Assembly (NCBI GenBank): GCA_002412595.1
Contig: DHVJ01000004.1
Location: 1-52,502 of the forward strand
DNA from: Anaerolineaceae bacterium UBA5211
GTDB lineage: Bacteria; Chloroflexota; Anaerolineae; Anaerolineales; Anaerolineaceae
Reading direction: 5' to 3'
DNA: 52,502 nucleotides
In this document: piece by piece, positions 1 to 6,430 of the stretch
Position numbering within the stretch: position 1 is the first letter of the stretch
How the letters are laid out: every line of letters begins with the position of its first letter
Notes under the pieces: generated by a model
The model's input: only the letters and a program-made list of their open reading frames with translations
What the model was told of the DNA's origin: nothing
Databases searched by the model: none
Translations under genes and position numbers: made by a program

Positions 1-1083
1 GTTGACGCCCTTGTGGGGATCCTTGTTGAATTCCTTGCGAACCACTTCGTTGACAGCCGGCATACGGGTCATACCGCCTACCATAACCACTTCATTGATG
101 TCAGTGGTTTTTAACCCGGCGTCTTTCAAAGCCTGGCGCACAGGCTGAATGGTCTTTTCAGTCAGGTCGTTGGTGAGCTGTTCCATCTTGGCACGGCTCA
201 AGCGTACAACCAAATGTTTGGGGCCGCTGGCGTCCGCTGTCAGATAAGGCAGATTGATCTCGGTTTCCATCACAGTGGAAAGTTCGATCTTGGCCTTTTC
301 TGCGGCTTCCTTCAAACGCTGCAGTGCCTGGCGGTCTTTGCGCAGGTCCATACCCTGTTCTTTGTTGAAGGTTTCAATCAGGTAGTCCATGATGCGCTGA
401 TCGTAGTCATCGCCGCCCAGGAAGGTGTCGCCGCTGGTGGATTTCACCTGGAACACACCGTCGCCGACTTCCAGGATGGAAACATCGAATGTACCGCCGC
501 CTAGGTCATAGACCGCGATGGTTTCGTTTTTCTTTTTATCCAAACCGTATGCCAAAGAGGATGCGGTCGGCTCGTTGATGATGCGCAGCACTTCCAGACC
601 AGCAATTTTTCCGGCGTCTTTAGTGGCGTTACGCTGGGCATCGTTAAAGTATGCCGGTACGGTAATGACAGCCTGGGTAACAGTTTCGCCCAGATAGACC
701 TCGGCGTCTTTTTTCAATTTGCTGAGGATCATAGCGGAAACTTCCGGCGGGGAATATTCCTTGCCGTCCATGATCACGCGTACGTCCCCGTTGGATGCTT
801 TGGTGACCTTGTAGGGCACACGGCTGATGGTGCGCTGCACTTCGGGATCGTCGTACTTGCGGCCCATGAAACGCTTGATGGAGAAAATAGTGTTCTCCGC
901 GTTTACAATGGCTTGGTTGCGCGCCGTGCGGCCCACAATGCGTTCACCGTTCTTGTTAATGGCAACCACTGAGGGGCACAATCGTTCTCCTTCCGCCGTT
1001 GAGATAACAGTCGGCTCGCCGCCAGACATCACGGCTACGACTGAGTTGGTAGTACCTAAATCAATTCCAATTATTTTAGACAT
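1..1083 (-). CDS. dnaK: Chaperone DnaK (Hsp70), C-terminal part outside window
   Basis: ATP-dependent chaperone that works with GrpE and J-proteins in protein folding. The reading frame runs open from the ATG at 1083 to the window edge and gives the first 361 residues, compared with about 610-640 in the family, so most of the substrate-binding part is missing only because of the cut. Visible motifs are the phosphate-1 loop GIDLGTTNS near the N-terminus and the second ATPase signature DLGGGTFDVS near residue 185. An AGGAGG ribosome site lies just upstream of the start. It is third in hrcA-grpE-dnaK, 9 bases after grpE, and so falls under the CIRCE operator. No J-protein gene is visible on this side; one lies near the other end of the window. 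Confidence 0.97.
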   Translation of the reverse strand, partial: MSKIIGIDLGTTNSVVAVMSGGEPTVISTAEGERLCPSVVAINKNGERIVGRTARNQAIVNAENTIFSIKRFMGRKYDDPEVQRTISRVPYKVTKASNGDVRVIMDGKEYSPPEVSAMILSKLKKDAEVYLGETVTQAVITVPAYFNDAQRNATKDAGKIAGLEVLRIINEPTASSLAYGLDKKKNETIAVYDLGGGTFDVSILEVGDGVFQVKSTSGDTFLGGDDYDQRIMDYLIETFNKEQGMDLRKDRQALQRLKEAAEKAKIELSTVMETEINLPYLTADASGPKHLVVRLSRAKMEQLTNDLTEKTIQPVRQALKDAGLKTTDINEVVMVGGMTRMPAVNEVVRKEFNKDPHKGVN

Positions 1084-1092
1084 GAGTGCCTC

Positions 1093-1677
1093 CTATTTTG
1101 CGACTCTCACCAGTGCGGGGCGTATGACCCTGTCACCGATGCTGTAGCCCTTTTGGACTACTTCGATAATTTGTCCGCTTTCAAAATCCGGGTTTTCTTC
1201 ATGTGAAATGGCTTCATGCAGTGCCGGATCAAAAGCTGCGTTTTCAGCGGGGATGGGCGATATGCCTTCCCCCTCCAGTAGGGTTTTTAATTTTTGTTCG
1301 ATCAATTTCAACCCATCCAGCCAGGCAGCCTGAACGCTGTCCTGGGGAATATTTTTCAATGCACGTTCGAAATCGTCGTTCACGGCCAAATATTTCTTGA
1401 TAACGTCAATTTTGCTGTTTTGCCGCTCGGCCTCCCGATCGCGCTCAATGCGTTTGCGGTAATTAGCGAATTCCGCACGCTCGCGCTGCCAGCCGTCGCT
1501 GAAATCATCCACCTTTTGGCGCATGTCATCCAGTTCCTCCAGCTGCGTGGCGTATTCCTTCAATGGAATGGTCACAGTTTCACTTTCCGCGTTTGTGTTT
1601 TCGTCTTTTTCAGGAGTTTTCTCCTGAACAGGTTCGCTATTTTCGTTTAATTCTTCTTTATTTTGCTTATCTGTCAT
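1093..1677 (-). CDS. grpE: Nucleotide exchange factor GrpE
   Basis: Co-chaperone that releases ADP from DnaK. The protein is 194 residues from the chosen ATG (MTDKQNK...), which has AGGA a few bases upstream. A longer frame would start at 1719 but would overlap the end of hrcA. The acidic, disordered N-terminus (about residues 1-40), a long charged helix (about 45-110) and the C-terminal beta domain with GYSIGDRVIRPALV are typical of GrpE. It lies 16 bases after hrcA and 9 before dnaK, so it is part of one heat-shock operon. Confidence 0.96.
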   Translation of the reverse strand: MTDKQNKEELNENSEPVQEKTPEKDENTNAESETVTIPLKEYATQLEELDDMRQKVDDFSDGWQRERAEFANYRKRIERDREAERQNSKIDVIKKYLAVNDDFERALKNIPQDSVQAAWLDGLKLIEQKLKTLLEGEGISPIPAENAAFDPALHEAISHEENPDFESGQIIEVVQKGYSIGDRVIRPALVRVAK

Positions 1678-1693
1678 AATTCCTATGCCTCTT

Positions 1694-2722
1694 TTACCAT
1701 TGTTCAACAATAAAATCACTCAGAATTCCTGAGAGGAACCTCACCATCGAGATGGAACGTCCATATGCCATGCGCATGGGTCCCAGCACGCCCAGGGTGC
1801 CCGTTGCAATTCCCGGAGATCCATATTTGGACAGAATCACCGAACACTGGCGCAGGTCGTTCCAGTTACCCTCGCCGCCGATCAGCACCTGCACGCCGCC
1901 GATCGTATCCGGCAGCGCGGTTTGTGATAACAAATCTTGCAACAGCGAGCGTTCTTCTAATAGGCGCATTGCTTTGCGCGCTTCTTCCGAATCCGAAAAC
2001 TCTGGTTCGGCCAGCATGTTGGTGATGCCGTCCATATAAATTTCGCCGGTTGGCAGTTGGTCTGAACGCACCAGTTCGTCTTCCATCCACGCCATCACAT
2101 TTTTTTCCAACTGTGACATCGGCCCATGATATTGACTGAGCGAATGCAAATTCTTGCCGGCGAAAATCTGGCTGAATTTGGTTGACAGAATGGACAGCTG
2201 TTCCTGACTAACAGGTTCTTCCAACGTCAGGATGTGCTGGTGAATCTGTCCGCCTTCCATGACCAGAACGGCTAATGCCTGCCGGCCGTGTGTTGCGATC
2301 AACTGAATGTGCTTGATGCGCGCTTCCACCGGCTGGGGCGCTGTGATCAGAGAAGCCGCGTGGGTTTCGTTGGCCAGTATGGTCGCGGCCAGTTCCAACC
2401 ACTGTCTCATATCGTTGTGCATCTGTGAAAATTGGTGATTAATGGTGCGGCGCATGGCCTCTGGCAGGGAAGTATCCTGCATGAGTTGGCCAACAAAGTA
2501 GCGGTAACCGGCTTCCGTGGGCACGCGCCCGGCGGAAGTGTGCGGCTGCTTGAGATAGCCTTCATCGGTTAGCACGGACATCTCGTTGCGTACGGTGGCC
2601 GAGCTCATGCTCAAGTGGTACTTTTCAACCAGATGCTTCGAAGCCACTGTGTCTGCCGAGTAGATGTACTCGTGCACAATCAATGACAAGATACGTCTTT
2701 GTCTAGCGCTTAATTCTTTCAT
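1694..2722 (-). CDS. hrcA: Heat-inducible transcription repressor HrcA
   Basis: Repressor of class I heat-shock genes that binds CIRCE. The N-terminal winged-helix region (about residues 1-100) contains the conserved SSATVRNEM and PHTSAGRVPTEAGYR stretches, and the C-terminal region carries the inserted dimerisation domain. I chose the ATG at 2722, which has GGTGA just upstream and gives 342 residues. In-frame GTG (2728) and TTG (2731) lie directly upstream and cannot be excluded. The gene starts only 10 bases downstream of a perfect CIRCE operator, so it is almost certainly self-repressed, and it leads the operon with grpE and dnaK. Confidence 0.96.
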   Translation of the reverse strand: MKELSARQRRILSLIVHEYIYSADTVASKHLVEKYHLSMSSATVRNEMSVLTDEGYLKQPHTSAGRVPTEAGYRYFVGQLMQDTSLPEAMRRTINHQFSQMHNDMRQWLELAATILANETHAASLITAPQPVEARIKHIQLIATHGRQALAVLVMEGGQIHQHILTLEEPVSQEQLSILSTKFSQIFAGKNLHSLSQYHGPMSQLEKNVMAWMEDELVRSDQLPTGEIYMDGITNMLAEPEFSDSEEARKAMRLLEERSLLQDLLSQTALPDTIGGVQVLIGGEGNWNDLRQCSVILSKYGSPGIATGTLGVLGPMRMAYGRSISMVRFLSGILSDFIVEQW

Positions 2723-2732
2723 TTTCACCAAT

Positions 2733-2759
2733 TTAGCACTCTAACGACGAGAGTGCTAA
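2733..2759 (-). promoter_or_regulatory. CIRCE operator for hrcA-grpE-dnaK
   Basis: A perfect inverted repeat of TTAGCACTC, nine spacer bases and GAGTGCTAA. This is the known HrcA-binding consensus with no mismatch. It lies between the predicted transcription start and the hrcA start codon. Confidence 0.97.
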
Positions 2760-2772
2760 AACACTGTAGATG

Positions 2773-2801
2773 ATAATACCATGCGCATATACCACCGTCA
2801 A
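2773..2801 (-). promoter_or_regulatory. Sigma-A-type promoter of hrcA operon
   Basis: On the minus strand TTGACG (2801-2796) is followed after 17 bases by TATTAT (2778-2773). Each box differs from consensus at one base. Transcription would start near 2766, directly before the CIRCE repeat. Confidence 0.8.
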
Positions 2802-2919
2802 GATTTTCACTCCGCAGGGACATATTTCTAATGATTTTTTAACAAATAGTGCATTATTTGTCTGAAAAACGCTGGAATACAATACAATATAGGTAATTTT
2901 ATTAAGGAGAGTTAGTCTT

Positions 2920-4266
2920 ATGCCAGTCCCTGTGTTTCCTTCAAAAAGAGCCCCCATCTACCAGAATGTTCCCGACGAAAAATGGAATGATTGGCGATGG
3001 CAGCTCAGCCACCGCCTGAATTCACTCAGTGAAATTGAACAGGTGTTGGAATTATCCGAAAGCGAGCGCACAGCGCTTGGCCAAAAAGGACTGTTCCGGG
3101 TGGATGTCACCCCCTATTTCATTTCCTTGATGGATCCCAAGGATCCCAATGACCCGGTGCGGCGGCAGGTCATTCCCACGGATAAGGAACTGTCTGCCTT
3201 TACCGGTATGATGGAAGATTCACTGGCTGAAGATGCTCATTCACCGGTGCCCGGCTTGGTGCATCGCTATCCCGACCGTGCCTTGATGCTGGTTACTACT
3301 CAGTGCGGTTCTTACTGCCGCTACTGCACGCGCGGCCGCATCGTGGGCGACCCCATGGCCACTTTCTCGCGAGAAGAGATGGATGCGCAGATCGACTACC
3401 TGGAGCGCACTCCCCAGATCCGTGACGTGCTGCTTTCCGGTGGCGATCCGCTGGTGTTGGCGCCCAAACTGCTGGAAGAGCTGCTTACGCGCCTGCGTGC
3501 CATTCCCCACATCGAAATTGTGCGCATCGGTTCGCGCGTGCCGGTCTTCATGCCCATGCGCGTGACGGATGAGCTGTGCGACATGCTGGCCCAATTCCAT
3601 CCCCTGTGGTTGAATATTCATGTCAACCATCCCAACGAGATCACGGCTGAATTGGCCCAAGCTTGCGATAAACTCTCGCGCGCAGGCATCCCGCTGGGCA
3701 ACCAGTCCGTGTTGCTGGCCGGCATTAATGACTGCGTCAACATCCAGCGCAAGCTGGTGCAGGATCTGGTGCGCATCCGTGTGCGGCCTTATTACCTGTA
3801 TATTTGCGACCTGGTGGAAGGCGTCGGCCATTTCCGCACGCCGGTTGCCAAGGGTATTGAGATCATCGAAGGCTTGCGCGGGCACACTTCCGGTTTTGCC
3901 GTACCCACCTTTGTGGTGGACGCACCTGGCGGCGGCGGCAAGATCCCGGTCATGCCCAATTACCAGATCAGCAGTTCCGACCACAAAGTCGTGCTGCGCA
4001 ACTATGAAGGGTTTATCAGCACCTACGAAGAACCGCTGGATTACCAGCCGCATGACCCCGCTACCTGTGAGTATTGCCAACACCCGCGTATAGAAGGCGG
4101 TCAGTCGGGTGTGCTGGGGCTGCTGGAAGGCAAGCAGATGTCCATCAAACCGCAGGGCTTCGACCAGCTGCACATGCGCAGCGAACAGGCTCACCGCCTG
4201 CGCCAGGACGACCATAAATGGAAACCGCTGGGCATCGGCGACGGCGAGGATGATAAACAAGACTGA
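2920..4266 (+). CDS. kamA: Lysine 2,3-aminomutase (radical SAM, PLP)
   Basis: Converts L-lysine to L-beta-lysine. The 448-residue protein has the radical-SAM cluster CxxxCxxC at Cys129/133/136, the PLP lysine in PGGGGK (Lys341) and both acidic residues that bind the substrate amino group in characterised enzymes (Asp297 in ICDLVEG, Asp334 in VVDAPGG). These support true lysine specificity over an EpmB or glutamate/arginine variant. Cys272 and the C-terminal CEYC pair match the structural zinc site, although the C-terminal cluster has one cysteine fewer than the clostridial enzyme. AAGGAGA lies 9 bases before the ATG. No beta-lysine acetyltransferase (ablB) or lysine-fermentation gene is nearby; the next gene is an aldo/keto reductase, so the role (osmolyte, catabolism or tRNA/EF-P modification) is open. 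Confidence 0.93.
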   Translation: MPVPVFPSKRAPIYQNVPDEKWNDWRWQLSHRLNSLSEIEQVLELSESERTALGQKGLFRVDVTPYFISLMDPKDPNDPVRRQVIPTDKELSAFTGMMEDSLAEDAHSPVPGLVHRYPDRALMLVTTQCGSYCRYCTRGRIVGDPMATFSREEMDAQIDYLERTPQIRDVLLSGGDPLVLAPKLLEELLTRLRAIPHIEIVRIGSRVPVFMPMRVTDELCDMLAQFHPLWLNIHVNHPNEITAELAQACDKLSRAGIPLGNQSVLLAGINDCVNIQRKLVQDLVRIRVRPYYLYICDLVEGVGHFRTPVAKGIEIIEGLRGHTSGFAVPTFVVDAPGGGGKIPVMPNYQISSSDHKVVLRNYEGFISTYEEPLDYQPHDPATCEYCQHPRIEGGQSGVLGLLEGKQMSIKPQGFDQLHMRSEQAHRLRQDDHKWKPLGIGDGEDDKQD

Positions 4267-4280
4267 AGGCTGAACAAATC

Positions 4281-4323
4281 TGATGGCTGAGCAAGACTGA
4301 TGGCTGAGCTTGTCGAAGCCATC
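4281..4323. repeat. Tandem 12-bp repeat and REP-like palindrome
   Basis: TGATGGCTGAGC occurs twice with a 17-base period (4281-4292 and 4298-4309). The second copy forms the left side of a hairpin with arms GATGGCT (4299-4305) and AGCCATC (4317-4323) around a loop containing GAGCTTGTCGA. This core resembles the dispersed palindromic elements containing TTCGACAAGCTC that I recall from many bacterial genomes. It may act as a weak transcription stop between kamA and the next gene. Confidence 0.55.
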
Positions 4324-4373
4324 AAGTAGCCATCGGATTGAAGGATAGCGCATCTTACGATAAGGAGAGGAAC

Positions 4374-5330
4374 ATGCATTACCGCAGATTAGGCAGGACC
4401 GGTATAAAAGTTAGCGAAATTTCGCTGGGCGCCTGGGTAACCTTCGGGGCCCAAATTGATGACGCACGCGCCAAAGCGTTAGTGCATTCCGCCTACGAAC
4501 AAGGCGTGAACTTTTTTGATAACGCTGATGTGTATGCCAAGGGCCGCGCCGAAGAAGTATTAGGTGAAGCGGTCAAAGATTTGCCGCGCGAAGAATTAGT
4601 CATTTCCAGCAAGGTCTTTTTCCCTACTTTTGAAGGCCCCAACGGACGCGGCCTTTCGCGCAAACATATCACCGAATCCATCCATGCGTCCCTGAAGCGC
4701 CTGGATTTGGAATACGTGGATCTGTACTTCTGCCACCGCCATGACCCCGATACCACTGTGGAAGAGGTCGTTCAGACCATGGATATCCTGGTGCGTCAGG
4801 GAAAAATCCTTTATTGGGGCACTTCGGAATGGGATGTTCTTCATTTGATGCAAGCCATCACCTTCGCCAAAGACAATGGTCTCATCCCGCCGGTAGTGGA
4901 GCAGACCCGTTACCACCTGATGCACCGTTCGCACATGGAAAACCACCTGGCGCCGCTTTGCCAGGAATACGGGCTGGGCCTAACCACCTTCAGCCCGCTC
5001 AACTCTGGCATCCTTTCCGGAAAATATAACGATGGCATTCCGGAGGGCAGCCGTGCCGCGCAAGCGGACATGCAGTGGATACTAGACCGTATCACTCCGC
5101 AGGTCGTTGAGCAGGTACGCCAATTGACTGAACTTGCCACTGAGTTGGATGCCACTACCGCCCAGCTGGCAATTGCCTGGGTGCTGCGCCGTAAAGAGGT
5201 CAGCAGTGTGATCACCGGCGCCTCCCGCCTGGAGCAATTGGATGAAAATCTGGCGGCAGCCGAGTTTGAGGATCAATTATCGGATGACCTGCTGGATAAG
5301 ATCGATCTGATTTTTAATGAGGGAGATTAG
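4374..5330 (+). CDS. Aldo/keto reductase, Kv-beta-like family
   Basis: NAD(P)H-dependent oxidoreductase of unknown substrate. The 318-residue protein has the whole catalytic tetrad of the family: Asp49 (NFFDNADVY), Tyr54, Lys80 (VISSKV) and His121 (YFCHRHD). The N-terminal YRRLGRTGIKVSEISLG and the C-terminal cofactor region ending SSVITGASRLEQLDEN fit the voltage-gated potassium channel beta-subunit branch. AGGAGAGG precedes the chosen ATG; an earlier in-frame start at 4338 lacks a ribosome site. It follows kamA after 107 bases that hold the palindromic repeat, so it may be only partly co-transcribed. Confidence 0.93.
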   Translation: MHYRRLGRTGIKVSEISLGAWVTFGAQIDDARAKALVHSAYEQGVNFFDNADVYAKGRAEEVLGEAVKDLPREELVISSKVFFPTFEGPNGRGLSRKHITESIHASLKRLDLEYVDLYFCHRHDPDTTVEEVVQTMDILVRQGKILYWGTSEWDVLHLMQAITFAKDNGLIPPVVEQTRYHLMHRSHMENHLAPLCQEYGLGLTTFSPLNSGILSGKYNDGIPEGSRAAQADMQWILDRITPQVVEQVRQLTELATELDATTAQLAIAWVLRRKEVSSVITGASRLEQLDENLAAAEFEDQLSDDLLDKIDLIFNEGD

Positions 5331-5531
5331 CGTACTATTTCTCACGGATATCGGTGTTTTGATCCTATTAAATGGCTTAAATTAAAGGATTGATACCAAA
5401 CCTTAACCCGACGTTAATATAATACGGTATACTATAAAAGTAGTATTTAATTGCAGTTCGATGGCATATTTATTCTAATCACAACACACCTAACAACGCA
5501 GTTTACATCGCAGCTATCGAACCCAAATTGG

Positions 5532-5567
5532 AAACTCAGCGGGCGGTCATGGCCGCCTTCTGAGTTT
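5532..5567. terminator. Bidirectional terminator hairpin
   Basis: AAACTCAG (5532-5539) pairs with CTGAGTTT (5560-5567), and an inner GGCGG/CCGCC stem closes the loop. The hairpin is followed by a short T-rich stretch on the plus strand. It lies between the convergent reductase and methyltransferase genes. Confidence 0.7.
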
Positions 5568-5588
5568 TAATATTGGAGTTTACTGAAT

Positions 5589-6332
5589 TCAGGTTTCTTT
5601 TTGTCCCACCAACACATATTGGCCCCCTACAGATAAATTCCCCAACCAGGGCAAATGACGTTCCACGAAATTATCAATTTCCCGCGTACCATAAAGAAAA
5701 AAATCTTGCCTGTGAATGCGAATGCCAACCTTGGCTGAACTGCTTTCCAATTTCTTATAACTGATCAATTTGGCATTTCTGTCCAGCGGTGTGGTTTTAA
5801 CTACGAGTTGAGTGAAAAGGTTGTTAGGGTTATGTTCAAAAAAGACAATGTGGCCGCTGGGAGAACATATGCGCGCAATTTCACGCAGGGTGGTTTCGAT
5901 TTCTTCGTCTTCCAGGTGGTGCAGCACACAGGACATGAAAACCAGGTCGGCGTAATTATCCTCCAGCGGCAGGTTGTAAGCGTTGCCCTGTACATAGGCA
6001 CTCTTCCCTGCGGGCAGCGGGTTGATGGTTTTGGCTACCTTGAGCATCTCATAAGAGAGGTCCAGGGCAGTGATGTTGTTAAATTTGGGCATCAGGAATT
6101 TCTCAAACAATCCCAGTCCAGTGCCGACGTCCACGATGCGGATATCCGGGCGGCTGTCAAAATAAACCTGGGCCAACTCTTCTAAAATGCGGCTTTTTAA
6201 TTCAATAAAGTAATGCCCTTCGGGGTCGATCATGTTGCGCAGTGGGTGCGACAACTCCTCGAAGTAATCGCGGGCATACTGGTCAAATTCGATCGTTGAT
6301 TGTGTATTCACAGATTGATAAAATCCCTTCAA
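5589..6332 (-). CDS. Class I SAM-dependent methyltransferase, substrate unknown
   Basis: The 247-residue protein has a Rossmann methyltransferase fold: motif I is VDVGTGLGLFEKF (about residues 66-78), followed by ALDLSYEMLK, then YADLVFMSCVLHHLEDEEI, the typical motif of Methyltransf_11 proteins. Nothing identifies the acceptor. The frame opens with TTG at 6332; the next in-frame ATG would remove about 32 conserved-looking residues, so the TTG is preferred. No ribosome-binding site is visible, and a TAAAAT box lies 11 bases upstream, so the mRNA may have almost no leader. A 16-base palindrome covers the start codon. Both neighbouring genes are separated by terminators, so it is probably transcribed alone. 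Confidence 0.85.
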   Translation of the reverse strand: MKGFYQSVNTQSTIEFDQYARDYFEELSHPLRNMIDPEGHYFIELKSRILEELAQVYFDSRPDIRIVDVGTGLGLFEKFLMPKFNNITALDLSYEMLKVAKTINPLPAGKSAYVQGNAYNLPLEDNYADLVFMSCVLHHLEDEEIETTLREIARICSPSGHIVFFEHNPNNLFTQLVVKTTPLDRNAKLISYKKLESSSAKVGIRIHRQDFFLYGTREIDNFVERHLPWLGNLSVGGQYVLVGQKET

Positions 6333-6346
6333 TGTAGAGCTACATT
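6331..6346. promoter_or_regulatory. Palindrome over methyltransferase start, possible operator
   Basis: AATGTAG-AG-CTACATT is a 7-2-7 inverted repeat that spans the end of a minus-strand TAAAAT box (6349-6344) and the TTG start codon (6332-6330). The position is that of a repressor operator. The binding protein is unknown. Confidence 0.45.
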
Positions 6347-6378
6347 TTACTGGTAATTTTCAAAATGTGGCGGGTAGT

Positions 6379-6409
6379 AAAAAAGCGCCTGTAGTCTCAC
6401 AGGCGCTTT
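6379..6409 (-). terminator. Intrinsic terminator of pheST
   Basis: An 11-bp perfect stem AAAGCGCCTGT / ACAGGCGCTTT (6382-6392, 6399-6409) with a 6-base loop. On the minus strand it is followed by TTTTTT (6384-6379) and lies just after the pheT stop. A T-run is also present on the plus side, so it may work in both directions. Confidence 0.88.
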
Positions 6410-6430
6410 CTGTTTCTTTTTTTATTGGAC

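Noticed and set aside
1678..1719. N-terminal extension of grpE
   Set aside because: It would overlap the end of hrcA, and the internal ATG has a better ribosome site and gives a normal GrpE N-terminus.
2858..2888. kamA promoter from TTGTCT and TACAAT boxes
   Set aside because: Two overlapping TACAAT boxes are present, but the spacing to TTGTCT is 14 or 19 bases, so neither pairing is convincing.
3241..4353. Long open frame on the minus strand opposite kamA (370 codons)
   Set aside because: It lies antisense to a gene with complete catalytic motifs, has no recognisable domain and fits the codon bias of the opposite strand.
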